DNA of 64,000 nt from an uncultured Clostridia bacterium (GTDB taxonomy: Bacteria; Bacillota; Clostridia; Oscillospirales; Ruminococcaceae), in assembly GCA_937906945.1 (NCBI GenBank), contig CALCUE010000035.1, positions 74,496 through 138,495 of the forward strand. Direction: 5' to 3'. A model generated the notes under the pieces. The model was not told the origin of the DNA and made no database searches. It was given only the letters and a program-made list of their open reading frames with translations. Positions 7,928 through 16,375 of this stretch are shown in pieces (the stretch's first letter is position 1; each line of letters begins with the position of its first letter). The translations under genes were made by a program, and so were the position numbers.

Positions 7928-9538
7928 TTATTTCGCGTAATCGACGGCGCGGCTTTCGCGGACCAGATGCACTTTGATCTGTCCCGGATATTCCAGTTCG
8001 TCCTCGATCTTTTCGGCGATGTTGCGGGCCAGAAGTACCATCTGATCGTCGTCGATGAGTTCCGGTTTGACGCAGATGCGCACTTCCCGTCCGGCCTGGA
8101 TGGCGAAGCAGTTGTCAACGCCCTCAAAGGAACCGGCGATCTCCTCAAGCTTCTCAAGACGCTTGATATAGTTCTCGAGATTTTCCCGACGGGCGCCCGG
8201 TCTGGCGGCGGAAATGGCGTCCGCCGCCTGGACGAGCCAGGCAACGGTGGTCTTGGGCTCCACGTCGTTGTGATGCGCCTCAATGGCGTGAATGACGGCG
8301 TCGGGCTCTTTATACTTCTTGGCGACGTCCACGCCGATAGTGACGTGGCTGCCTTCGATCTCATGGGTCAGCGCTTTGCCGATATCATGAAGCAAACCGG
8401 CTCTCCGTGCGGTGTTCACATCGACGCCGCCCATTTCGTTCGCCAGCATACCGGCGATCTGGGAAACCTCGATGGAGTGCTGGAGCACGTTCTGGCCATA
8501 ACTGGTGCGGTAACGCATCCGTCCGAGAAGACGGACCAGTTCCGGCGCAAGACCGTGAACGCCGCATTCCAGAACGGCCCGTTCGCCGTCCTGCTTGATC
8601 TTGGCGTCCACCTCACGGCGGGCTTTTTCAACGGTCTCCTCAATTCTGGTCGGATGAATACGACCATCCTGGATCAGTTTTTCAAGGCTCAGCCGAGCGA
8701 TCTCCCGGCGCACCGGGTCAAAGCTCGAAAGGGTGATGGCTTCCGGCGTATCGTCGATGATCAGATCGACGCCGGTCAGCGTTTCGAGGGTGCGGATATT
8801 GCGTCCCTCACGGCCAATGATGCGGCCTTTCATTTCGTCGCTCGGCAGCGGCACCACGGAAACGGTGGCTTCCGCCACATAATCCGGCGCGCAGCGGGCA
8901 ACGGCGGTTCCCATGATCTCCCGGGCTTTTTCTTCCGCCTCATCCTTGAGCTGCTGCTCATACTGCATCAGGCGCAGCGCCTTTTCATGGGCCAGTTTGC
9001 CATCCATTTCGGCAAGGAGCTGGTTTCTCGCCTGTTCCTCCGTATAACCGGAAATGCGTTCGAGCATCTCGAACTGGCTTTTTTTGATCTGTTCCGCTTC
9101 CGCAAGACGAGCTTCGGCGGTCTGGACTTTTTCCTGAATGGCTTCCTCTTTTTTATCGAGGTTATCCGATTTTTTATCGAGGGATTCCTCTTTCTGCTGC
9201 AGACGGTGCTCTTGGCGCTGAACTTCCGCGCGGCGGTCTTTCAGCTCTTTCTCCGCGTCAGAGCGGAGCTTATGGATCTCATCTTTGGCTTCAACAAGGG
9301 CTTCTTTTTTACGGCTTTCGGCTGTTTTGATTGATTCGTTTACAATACGTCTCGCTTCTTCTTCGGCGGAACCCAGTTCCGCTTCCGCAACTTTGCGTCT
9401 ATATGCAACGCCCAAAGGGAAGGCGATTACCAAACCAACGACCAAAGCAACGATACCGACGATCACGCAGGCCAGAATATCACTGGAGGTCAGACCTCCG
9501 AAAATACTCAGCCTTTGGATTAGGGTCATAAGTTCCAT
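7928..9538 (-). CDS. rny: Ribonuclease Y
   Basis: This 536-residue membrane-anchored endoribonuclease starts mRNA decay in Firmicutes. A single N-terminal membrane helix (ILACVIVGIVALVVGLVIAFPLG, about 23-45) is followed by a long charged coiled coil to about 200, a KH RNA-binding domain with GRIIGREGRNIRTLE, and a C-terminal HD domain with LLHDIGKALTHE supplying the metal site. Length and domain order match RNase Y. It is monocistronic with a near-consensus promoter at 9610-9638. Confidence 0.96.
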   Translation of the reverse strand: MELMTLIQRLSIFGGLTSSDILACVIVGIVALVVGLVIAFPLGVAYRRKVAEAELGSAEEEARRIVNESIKTAESRKKEALVEAKDEIHKLRSDAEKELKDRRAEVQRQEHRLQQKEESLDKKSDNLDKKEEAIQEKVQTAEARLAEAEQIKKSQFEMLERISGYTEEQARNQLLAEMDGKLAHEKALRLMQYEQQLKDEAEEKAREIMGTAVARCAPDYVAEATVSVVPLPSDEMKGRIIGREGRNIRTLETLTGVDLIIDDTPEAITLSSFDPVRREIARLSLEKLIQDGRIHPTRIEETVEKARREVDAKIKQDGERAVLECGVHGLAPELVRLLGRMRYRTSYGQNVLQHSIEVSQIAGMLANEMGGVDVNTARRAGLLHDIGKALTHEIEGSHVTIGVDVAKKYKEPDAVIHAIEAHHNDVEPKTTVAWLVQAADAISAARPGARRENLENYIKRLEKLEEIAGSFEGVDNCFAIQAGREVRICVKPELIDDDQMVLLARNIAEKIEDELEYPGQIKVHLVRESRAVDYAK

Positions 9539-9609
9539 TGGCGAAAATATTCCTTTCTATATATTAAATGTGTTCCCTGTTTAGGCACAGAATAACACAT
9601 ATTATATAT

Positions 9610-9638
9610 ATAATAAACGAAAAGCGAGCGTCTGTCAA
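9610..9638 (-). promoter_or_regulatory. rny promoter
   Basis: TTGACA, 17 bases and TATTAT on the minus strand, about 75 bases before the rny start. Confidence 0.75.
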
Positions 9639-9671
9639 GAAAATTTCGGTCTTCCCTCTCTTTTCTTTTAA

Positions 9672-9706
9672 AAAATGGAGATTTGACCAGCCAAATCTCC
9701 ATTTTC
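9672..9706. repeat. Perfect 14-bp inverted repeat in the gap upstream of rny
   Basis: AAAATGGAGATTTG and its exact reverse complement are separated by six bases. On the minus strand the hairpin runs into six T, so it could end a short transcript started in the AT-rich stretch 9715-9770. No frame with a ribosome site is present in 9640-9786. Confidence 0.6.
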
Positions 9707-9786
9707 CCACATTTTATATACTTTATAGTATTATATTTTAAAATAAAATTCTTTTTATTCACCCGTCTTTGACCGAAATTTCCGTC

Positions 9787-9815
9787 AAAAAAGCCCTCCC
9801 ATCGGGAGGGCTTTT
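9787..9815 (-). terminator. Terminator of the GNAT-like gene
   Basis: The stem AGCCCTCCC/GGGAGGGCT with a T-run on the minus strand directly follows the stop codon. Confidence 0.82.
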
Positions 9816-9818
9816 CCA

Positions 9819-10232
9819 TTAACGATAGCGATAGGTTGCGTAGTAGGAAGTTTGTCCGGGAAGGCTTTCTCCGATCTCCGTCGTATAGAAGCCGTAATTT
9901 TCATAGAAGGAAACTTCGTCTTCGGTCACTTCTCCGACGATGGCCTTCGGCTTCAGATCTTCCAAAATAAAATCCAGAAGGTTTTTGCGGATATCCTCCT
10001 CACCGAAATCGGCACTGATCCCGAGGTTCAGAATAGAGACCGCGTCCCGGGTCGCCAAACTGATCAAAGCAAATCCATAGATCGTACCCGACTCCGCGAT
10101 ATAAAGTTTGACGTCGCCCATGTGGCAAACGCCGTCCGCCGCTTCTCCCAATCCTCGGACTCCAAAAAAGTCCTTCTCTTTCAGACTTTCATATTCCGGT
10201 CCGTCGATCGGCACTTCTCTAACTGTAATCAT
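9819..10232 (-). CDS. GNAT-fold acetyltransferase-like protein
   Basis: A 137-residue cytosolic protein. The central strand YIAESGTIYGFALISLATRDAVSILNLGI and the late VGEVTEDEVSFYENYGFYTTEIG fit the GCN5-related N-acetyltransferase fold, in which the last helix-strand ends in an FYENYGF element. The acetyl-CoA loop (Q/RxxGxG/A) is not clear, so activity is uncertain and the substrate unknown. It has its own terminator and lies between rny and an XRE membrane regulator transcribed the same way. Confidence 0.6.
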   Translation of the reverse strand: MITVREVPIDGPEYESLKEKDFFGVRGLGEAADGVCHMGDVKLYIAESGTIYGFALISLATRDAVSILNLGISADFGEEDIRKNLLDFILEDLKPKAIVGEVTEDEVSFYENYGFYTTEIGESLPGQTSYYATYRYR

Positions 10233-10321
10233 TTCCTCATCGGCTTTCTATCAAAAATAACGTCTTTAATCATACGACTTTTTTCGAAAAAATCAAGATT
10301 ATTTTATAGAAAAACCAAAAA

Positions 10322-11314
10322 TTATTTTTCTTTGTTTTTTACGAAAATTTTGGCGATCTCCCAAAGGGCGGCAAAGAGAACCGCCGCCACCGGCCAGATG
10401 ATCCAGCTCCGATCCCAGTTCATAAAATAGAAGCTGATTCCGAGATAAATCGCTGTCACCAAACACCAATAAATTCCCGACAGCGGCGACAGCTTATTCT
10501 CCTGTCTTTTGGCTTTTTTGGTATAGTCGCCCTCCTGTAAAAGCTTTTCCGTAGCCTCATTTTTTATTGCGGCCACCACTATGAGGAAAACGCCGACGGC
10601 TACCATTATTAAAAGAAGGCAGACCGAAACAATTTCGATAAAAGGATCCTCGCCAAAAGCAAGGGACAAAAAGAGCGGCAGCGGTGACAAAACACAAAGA
10701 GTTATTCCAGCGGCGATCCGAAAAATAAAAGAATCTTTTTCCTGTTTCTGCCGTTCTTTGACCATACCGGCAACGCCATATTCCAGTTCCAGTATTTCTT
10801 TTTCCCACCGATCATATTCATCCAATTTTATGCCATTGACCACAAAAAGTGCCACCGCGGCGGCTACCAGTAGAATAAGCGCCGTAAGGCCGATCCCCGT
10901 AGCCAATCCCTCACCGATAGCCAGTTTCCCGGCTTCGGCACAGCCGATCAGAAAAATCAGTGCTACCGGGGAAAGGATACAAAGAGAAACGCCGAACGCG
11001 ATCTTCGGAGCGGTTTCTTTCACCGCTGCCAGATAGGACGACGCCTCCTCCATCGATATACGGCAGACTTCCCCTTCCGCATCATTCTCTCTTTCCTCCA
11101 CATATTCTGCTTCTTCCAATTCGTCTTTTAGAAGGAAATCGGTGGAAACGCCGAAAATTCTGGCCATCAGAAGAATTTTGTCGAGCTCCGGAACGGACTG
11201 GGCGCCTTCCCATTTGGAAACGGACTGGCGGGAAACGCCCATTTTTTCCGCGAATTCCTCCTGCGACCAACCATTCTTTTTTCGTAACAAAATAATTTTA
11301 TCCGCTAAGATCAT
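10322..11314 (-). CDS. XRE-family regulator with membrane-spanning C-terminal region
   Basis: A 330-residue protein with an N-terminal helix-turn-helix (about 5-60; LRKKNGWSQEEFAEKMGVSRQSVSKWE) and, after an acidic linker, six or seven hydrophobic segments in pairs (about 105-170, 205-260, 290-325). This is the frequent clostridial type in which a Cro/CI-like DNA-binding domain is tethered to the membrane; ligand and targets are unknown. The start is the ATG at 11314 because AAGGAG precedes it and the residues upstream do not belong to the HTH. Confidence 0.85.
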   Translation of the reverse strand: MILADKIILLRKKNGWSQEEFAEKMGVSRQSVSKWEGAQSVPELDKILLMARIFGVSTDFLLKDELEEAEYVEERENDAEGEVCRISMEEASSYLAAVKETAPKIAFGVSLCILSPVALIFLIGCAEAGKLAIGEGLATGIGLTALILLVAAAVALFVVNGIKLDEYDRWEKEILELEYGVAGMVKERQKQEKDSFIFRIAAGITLCVLSPLPLFLSLAFGEDPFIEIVSVCLLLIMVAVGVFLIVVAAIKNEATEKLLQEGDYTKKAKRQENKLSPLSGIYWCLVTAIYLGISFYFMNWDRSWIIWPVAAVLFAALWEIAKIFVKNKEK

Positions 11315-11468
11315 TGTTTTTTTCTCCTTGTTTTCTGCGAATTCAAAAAGGCGTTTTCTCTCGCCTTTCCGACTTTGATTATAGCGAAATTCCCGTTTGC
11401 GAAACACCAAACAGCCTTGGAAATTTGTCAACCGGCGGTTGCGCCCGCTGTTTTTTTGCCGTTTTACC

Positions 11469-11503
11469 AAAAAACGGCGGTGGAGTTTCCTCCACCGCCG
11501 CCG
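11469..11503 (-). terminator. glyS terminator
   Basis: A perfect 11-bp stem, CGGCGGTGGAG against CTCCACCGCCG, is followed by six T on the minus strand. Confidence 0.85.
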
Positions 11504-11514
11504 GAAAATCTTTT

Positions 11515-12891
11515 TTAGAAAGCGATTTTTTCCTCAATGTATTTGACAAGGTCAGCAATGGGCATCCGCACCTGCTCCATGGTGTCACGGTCACGAACGG
11601 TCACGCAGCCGTCGTTTTCGGAATCGAAGTCGTAGGTGATGCAAAGCGGCGTACCGATCTCGTCTTCCCGGCGATACCGTTTACCAATGGAACCGGCTTC
11701 GTCGTAATCGACCATGAAGTGTTTGGCCAGTTCATCGTGGATCTTAAGAGCCGGCTCGCTGAGCTTTTTGGAAAGCGGAAGAACAGCGGCTTTGAACGGA
11801 GCCAGCGCCGGATGGAGATGCATGACGACACGGGTGTCGTTATCACCGACCTGTTCCTCGTCGTAAGCGTCGCAAAGGAAGGCCAGCGCCATACGGTCGG
11901 CGCCGAGGGACGGTTCGACAACGTAAGGAATATAGCGTTCGTTGGTCTCCGGGTCGAAGTAATCGAGGGTCTGACCACAGAATTTGCTGTGCTGAGAAAG
12001 GTCGTAATCGGTCCGGTCGGCAACGCCCCAAAGCTCGCCCCAACCAAACGGGAAGAGGAACTCAAAGTCCGTGGTACCGACGGAATAGAAGGAAAGCTCC
12101 TCCGGAGAATGGTCACGGCGGCGAATATTCTCTTTCGTCATGCCGAGACGGAGCAGCCAGTTTTCGCAATAATCTTTCCAGTAGGCGAACCAGTCAAGGT
12201 CGGTGCCCGGTTTGCAGAAGAATTCCAGTTCCATCTGCTCGAACTCACGGGTACGGAAGGTGAAGTTACCGGGAGTGATCTCGTTACGGAAGGATTTACC
12301 GACCTGGCCGATGCCGAAGGGGATCTTTTTACGGGTGGTACGCTGTACGTTCTCGAAGTTGACGAAAATGCCCTGCGCGGTCTCCGGACGGAGATAGATC
12401 TGGTTCTTCGCGTCTTCGGTAACGCCCTGGAAGGTCTTGAACATCAGGTTGAAGGAACGGATATCGGTGAAATCGTGGCCGCCGCAGTTGGGGCAGACAA
12501 TGTTTTTCTCATCGACAAAAGCGCGCATCCGGTCGAATTCCCAACCTTCGGGAGAAATACCGGTCTGTTCCTCAATGAGTTTATCGGCTCTGTGTCTGGT
12601 TTTGCAGGACTTGCAGTCCATCAGCGGGTCAGAAAAGCCGCCGACGTGACCGGAAGCGACCCATACCTGCGGGTTCATCAGGATCGCGGCGTCCAATCCA
12701 ACATTATAGGGGCTCTCCTGAATGAAGGCCTTCCACCAGGCGCGTTTGACGTTGTTTTTGAATTCAACGCCCAAAGGGCCGTAGTCCCAGGTGTTGGAAA
12801 GTCCGCCGTAGATTTCGGAACCGGCATAGACGTATCCGCGGTTTTTACAAAGGGCAACGATCTTATCCATCGTTTTTTCGGTAGCTAACAT
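11515..12891 (-). CDS. glyS: Glycine--tRNA ligase (single-chain, dimeric type)
   Basis: This class II synthetase of 458 residues charges tRNA-Gly. It begins with the GYVYAGSEIYGGLSNTWDYGPLG motif, has the C-x2-C pair near residue 97 and C-x2-C around 160, class II motif 2 (GIGQVGKSFRNEITP) and a C-terminal anticodon-binding domain. It is the eukaryote/Bacillus-like alpha2 form, not the alpha2beta2 form. I start it at the ATG at 12891, 8 bases after AAGGAG; a GTG three codons upstream overlaps the ribosome site. Confidence 0.96.
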   Translation of the reverse strand: MLATEKTMDKIVALCKNRGYVYAGSEIYGGLSNTWDYGPLGVEFKNNVKRAWWKAFIQESPYNVGLDAAILMNPQVWVASGHVGGFSDPLMDCKSCKTRHRADKLIEEQTGISPEGWEFDRMRAFVDEKNIVCPNCGGHDFTDIRSFNLMFKTFQGVTEDAKNQIYLRPETAQGIFVNFENVQRTTRKKIPFGIGQVGKSFRNEITPGNFTFRTREFEQMELEFFCKPGTDLDWFAYWKDYCENWLLRLGMTKENIRRRDHSPEELSFYSVGTTDFEFLFPFGWGELWGVADRTDYDLSQHSKFCGQTLDYFDPETNERYIPYVVEPSLGADRMALAFLCDAYDEEQVGDNDTRVVMHLHPALAPFKAAVLPLSKKLSEPALKIHDELAKHFMVDYDEAGSIGKRYRREDEIGTPLCITYDFDSENDGCVTVRDRDTMEQVRMPIADLVKYIEEKIAF

Positions 12892-12935
12892 TTTTAACAC
12901 TCCTTCACTTTTGTATAGTGAAATTATACATACTT

Positions 12936-12964
12936 ATCATATTCTTTTCTTACTCATAAGTCAA
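12936..12964 (-). promoter_or_regulatory. glyS promoter
   Basis: TTGACT, 17 bases and TATGAT on the minus strand, about 45 bases before the glyS start. I see no T-box or glycine riboswitch between promoter and gene. Confidence 0.6.
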
Positions 12965-13017
12965 GCCGAAAGCGGAAAACTCCCATTTTTTCTTTCCGAA
13001 GAAAATCCGTTCCTTCC

Positions 13018-13046
13018 TTGACAATTCCCTTTAATAAGTATAATAT
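13018..13046 (+). promoter_or_regulatory. Promoter of the yicC-remA-gmk-rpoZ-coaBC operon
   Basis: TTGACA, 17 bases and TAATAT, followed by an AT-rich leader and AAAGGAAG before the yicC ATG. Confidence 0.7.
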
Positions 13047-13133
13047 TATAAGTTAGTATATTATTCATTTCTATCAAGAGCAAAAATAATATACCCCCTG
13101 AACACAAGTATCATTGAAAGGAAGAACCAAGTT

Positions 13134-14012
13134 ATGATTCGCAGCATGACCGGTTACGGTGCCGCGGAAGAAATTCTCCACGGAAGAAGCATCCGTGTCG
13201 AGATCAAATCCGTCAACCACCGCTATTTTGAATACACCGCCCGTGTTCCCCGTTCCTGCGGTTTCCTGGAAGAACGGCTCAAGCGCCTTCTTTCCGGTGC
13301 CATCAGCCGCGGCAAAGTGGACGTCGGCGTATTGATCCAGACCGTCGAGGGTGTGGAGGAAGAGATCACCATCAACCGCGAAGTCGTCGCCAGCTACGTG
13401 AACGCTCTGCGCTCCGTCAAAGACGATTTTGGCCTTGCCGATGACCTCACCCTTTCCGCCATCTCCCGTTTCCCCGACGTTTTTACCGTAGTAAAAGCCG
13501 AGACCGACGAGGAGGAACTGGCCGCCGATGTCGACGCCGTCGCCCAAAAAGCCATCGAGGCTTTCGTCGCCATGCGGGAAGTGGAGGGCGCGAAAATGAA
13601 GGCCGACGTTTTGGCTAAGGCCGATTTCATCGAGGAAAAGGTCGGTTTCGTTGAAAAACGCAGCCCCGATACTGTCAAAGAATATCGGGAGCGCCTTTAC
13701 GCCAAAATGGCGGAAGTTCTGGAAAACACCCAGATCGACGACGCCCGTCTTGTGCAGGAAGCCGCTCTCTATGCCGACAAAGTCGCCGTGGATGAGGAAA
13801 CTGTCCGCCTTCGCAGTCACCTTTCCCAGCTTCGCCAGATCGTTGAATTGGACGAACCGGTAGGCCGCAAGCTCGATTTCCTCATTCAGGAGGTCAACCG
13901 GGAGACCAACACCATCGGAAGCAAATGCTCCGACGTCGCGATCGCCCAGGTCGTTGTCGATATCAAATCCGAGATCGAAAAGATTCGGGAGCAGATCCAG
14001 AACATTGAATAA
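13134..14012 (+). CDS. YicC/YloC-family endoribonuclease
   Basis: A 292-residue protein starting MIRSMTGYGAAE, the conserved YicC opening. The C-terminal block KLDFLIQEVNRETNTIGSKCSDVAIAQVVVDIKSEIEKIREQIQNIE is the DUF1732 part with the metal-binding glutamates of this RNase family. Members are oligomeric endoribonucleases that affect RNA turnover and stress response. It is first in an operon with remA, gmk, rpoZ and coaBC, the standard Firmicutes order. Confidence 0.92.
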   Translation: MIRSMTGYGAAEEILHGRSIRVEIKSVNHRYFEYTARVPRSCGFLEERLKRLLSGAISRGKVDVGVLIQTVEGVEEEITINREVVASYVNALRSVKDDFGLADDLTLSAISRFPDVFTVVKAETDEEELAADVDAVAQKAIEAFVAMREVEGAKMKADVLAKADFIEEKVGFVEKRSPDTVKEYRERLYAKMAEVLENTQIDDARLVQEAALYADKVAVDEETVRLRSHLSQLRQIVELDEPVGRKLDFLIQEVNRETNTIGSKCSDVAIAQVVVDIKSEIEKIREQIQNIE

Positions 14013-14024
14013 GAGGCGAACAAT

Positions 14025-14270
14025 TTGAAGCTTGTCAACATCGGTTTCGGAAACCTTGTCAACGCCCAGCGGGTCATCGCCGTCATCGCTCCGGATTCCG
14101 CTCCGGTCAAACGGATCATTCAGGACGCCCGTGACAAAGGAACGCTGATCGACGCCACCTTTGGCCGAAAGACCAAAACCGTTTTGGTCATGGATTCCGG
14201 CCACATCGTCCTTTCCGGTATCCTTCTGGAAAGCGTCGGGACAAGACTTATCGCGGAGGAAGAAGAATGA
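14025..14270 (+). CDS. remA: RemA/DUF370 regulatory protein
   Basis: An 81-residue protein with the DUF370 pattern NIGFGNLVNAQRVIAVIAPDSAPVKRII and GRKTKTVLVMDSGHIVLS. In Bacillus RemA is a ring-forming DNA-binding activator of matrix and osmoprotection genes; the targets here are unknown. It starts at a TTG (14025), the only start in reach, with AGAGGCG upstream. Its end overlaps the gmk start by four bases (ATGA), so gmk is translationally coupled. Confidence 0.88.
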   Translation: MKLVNIGFGNLVNAQRVIAVIAPDSAPVKRIIQDARDKGTLIDATFGRKTKTVLVMDSGHIVLSGILLESVGTRLIAEEEE

Positions 14271-14893
14271 ATAACCGTGGTATTTTGCTGGTCGTTTCCG
14301 GTCCTTCCGGCGTCGGAAAAGGAACCATCATCAAAAAACTTTTCGAGCATAACCAAAATCTTTATTTTTCCGTTTCGGCAACGACAAGGGAACCCCGTCC
14401 CGGCGAAGTGAACGGCGTGGATTACCGTTTTATTTCCCAGGAACAGTTTGAAAACGACATTGCCAACGGCGAAATGCTGGAATATGCCCTTTTCAGCCGG
14501 AATTATTACGGCACCCCCAAAAGTGCCGTGGAAGAACAGCTGGCCGCCGGTCACGACGTCGTTCTCGATATCGAGATCCAGGGCGCCCGCAACGTCAAAC
14601 GGCTGATGCCGGAAGCGGTCCTTGTCTATATTCTTCCGCCCCACATGGCTGAACTTCGGAAACGTCTGGTCGGACGCAACACCGAAAGCGAAGAGGTCAT
14701 CAAGCTCCGTCTCGAAGCTGCCTATCGGGAGCTTCGGGAAGCGCCGGAGCTTTACGATTTCTTCGTTGTCAACGATGTCGTCGAACAGGCCGCCGCGAAA
14801 ATCGAAAACATTTTAGAAGCCAAACGCTGTGGCAAATCCGCCATGGAAACGGCTTTACAACAAATTTTAGAGGAGGTAAACAGCCTTGCTTAA
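14267..14893 (+). CDS. gmk: Guanylate kinase
   Basis: A 208-residue enzyme that phosphorylates GMP to GDP with ATP. It has the P-loop GPSGVGKGTIIKKL (about 12-25), the GMP-binding TTREPRPGEVNGVDYRFIS, and DVVLDIEIQGARNVK. GGAGG lies upstream of the ATG, which overlaps remA by four bases; its end overlaps rpoZ by eight bases. Confidence 0.96.
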   Translation: MNNRGILLVVSGPSGVGKGTIIKKLFEHNQNLYFSVSATTREPRPGEVNGVDYRFISQEQFENDIANGEMLEYALFSRNYYGTPKSAVEEQLAAGHDVVLDIEIQGARNVKRLMPEAVLVYILPPHMAELRKRLVGRNTESEEVIKLRLEAAYRELREAPELYDFFVVNDVVEQAAAKIENILEAKRCGKSAMETALQQILEEVNSLA

Positions 14894-15092
14894 CCCGAAA
14901 GATTCCTACGAACTCAACCAGATCGCCAGCCCTTACGCCAACGTGATCGCCATCTCCAAACGTGCCCGCCAGATCAGCGAGGAAGCCATGGAAAACCATG
15001 AGATCATGACCGACAAATCCCTCAAAGTCGCCATCGCCGAGTTTGTGGAGAACAAATATAAAGTCGATCCCATCGTCACCGAGGACGACTGA
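14886..15092 (+). CDS. rpoZ: RNA polymerase omega subunit
   Basis: A 68-residue protein with the omega core DSYELNQIASPYANVIAISKRARQISEEA; omega aids assembly and stability of RNA polymerase by clamping beta-prime. The start is a TTG after GAGGAGGTAAACAGCC, overlapping gmk. Size and place (gmk-rpoZ-coaBC) are those of other Firmicutes. Confidence 0.94.
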   Translation: MLNPKDSYELNQIASPYANVIAISKRARQISEEAMENHEIMTDKSLKVAIAEFVENKYKVDPIVTEDD

Positions 15093-15095
15093 GCT

Positions 15096-16286
15096 ATGGC
15101 CGAGCGCAAAAACCTGCTGATCGGCGTCTCCGGCGGGATCGCCGCCTATAAAGTCTGCGAAGTGGCCTCCTATTTCACCAAAAAGGGCGTCAACGTCAAC
15201 ATCGTGATGACCGAGCACGCCGCCCAGTTTGTCGGCCCGCTGACTTTCGAGGCGCTGACCAAAAATCCCTGCCTCACGTCCCTTTTTGACGGAAAATCCG
15301 CTGATCCGGTGGCTCACGTGAATCTCGGACGCACGGCGGACGCCGTGCTCATCGCGCCGGCTACCGCCAACGTCATCGCCAAACTGGCAAGCGGCATCGC
15401 TGACGACATGCTCACGTCCACCGTGCTCGCCGCTTCCTGTAAAAAGCTCATAGCGCCCGCCATGTTCACCGGCATGCTCGAAAACGTCGCCACCCAAAGA
15501 AACCTTAAACAGCTTCGGGAGGACGGTTTTTCGATCATCGAACCGGCCGAAGGCCGCCTTGCCTGCGGCGCTGTCGGTTCTGGACGGTTGGCCGAACCGG
15601 CGGACTTGATCTCTGCCGTGGAGGAAGCTCTTTTCGGTAGCGACCGGTTAGCCAGAAAACGCGTACTTGTCACCGCCGGTCCGACGCAGGAAAGCCTCGA
15701 TCCCGTGCGTTACCTCACCAACCGTTCCTCCGGAAAAATGGGCTACGCCATCGCCAAAATGGCGAAGGCCATGGGCGCCGAGGTGACGCTCGTCACCGGT
15801 AAAACGGCTCTTCGGGCTCCCTATGGCGTTGAAACCGTCGCTGTCACTTCGGCGGAAGAAATGTACGAAGCCGTCACCTCCCGTCAAAAGGACGCCGACC
15901 TCATCGTCATGGCCGCCGCTGTCGCCGACTATACGCCGCGAACCGTCGCCGACCAGAAGATCAAAAAATCGGACGGGGAGCTTTCGCTGTCCCTTTGCCG
16001 GACCAAGGACATTCTGGCCACTCTCGGGGAAAGCAAACGCCCCGGGCAGGTGATCGTCGGTTTTTCCATGGAGACCGAAAACCTTCTGGAAAACAGCCGG
16101 AAGAAACTGACGAAAAAGAACGCCGACATGATCGTCGCCAACTCCATCGCCGACGAAAACACCGGCTTCGCGGTGGATACCAACGCCGCCGTTCTCATCA
16201 CCAAAAACGGTGAAACGGAAAGCGGTCTTCTTTCTAAAGAGGACCTTGCCGCTCTCCTTTTGGAAAAAGCCGCCGAATTATTCTGA
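15096..16286 (+). CDS. coaBC: Bifunctional phosphopantothenoylcysteine decarboxylase / phosphopantothenate--cysteine ligase
   Basis: A 396-residue flavoprotein catalysing two steps of coenzyme A synthesis. The N-terminal CoaC part (about 1-180) has GVSGGIAAYKV and an APATANVIAKLASG motif; the C-terminal CoaB part (about 185-396) starts KRVLVTAGPTQESLDPVRYLTNRSSGKMG and has the NTP-dependent ligase motifs (AAAVADYTP, KIKKS). It is last in its operon; priA, the usual next gene, is not here, because a terminator and the metNIQ operon follow. Confidence 0.96.
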   Translation: MAERKNLLIGVSGGIAAYKVCEVASYFTKKGVNVNIVMTEHAAQFVGPLTFEALTKNPCLTSLFDGKSADPVAHVNLGRTADAVLIAPATANVIAKLASGIADDMLTSTVLAASCKKLIAPAMFTGMLENVATQRNLKQLREDGFSIIEPAEGRLACGAVGSGRLAEPADLISAVEEALFGSDRLARKRVLVTAGPTQESLDPVRYLTNRSSGKMGYAIAKMAKAMGAEVTLVTGKTALRAPYGVETVAVTSAEEMYEAVTSRQKDADLIVMAAAVADYTPRTVADQKIKKSDGELSLSLCRTKDILATLGESKRPGQVIVGFSMETENLLENSRKKLTKKNADMIVANSIADENTGFAVDTNAAVLITKNGETESGLLSKEDLAALLLEKAAELF

Positions 16287-16322
16287 AAAAGAAAAGCCGC
16301 CGGAAGTTCCGGCGGCTTTTTC
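16287..16322 (+). terminator. coaBC operon terminator
   Basis: Stem AAGCCGCCGGAA/TTCCGGCGGCTT followed by a T-run. Confidence 0.85.
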
Positions 16323-16325
16323 ACA

Positions 16326-16364
16326 CAAAAAAAAGAAGCCCGCTTCGGCGGGCTTCTTTTTTAT
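16326..16364 (-). terminator. metNIQ operon terminator
   Basis: Stem GAAGCCCGC/GCGGGCTTC between A- and T-runs of seven or more, just past the metQ stop on the minus strand. Confidence 0.85.
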
Positions 16365-16375
16365 GTGGTTTTCAA

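Noticed and set aside
7886..9334. Long plus-strand frame over rny
   Set aside because: Shadow of the RNase Y gene; the composition is that of a reverse complement of helical coding sequence and no motif is present.
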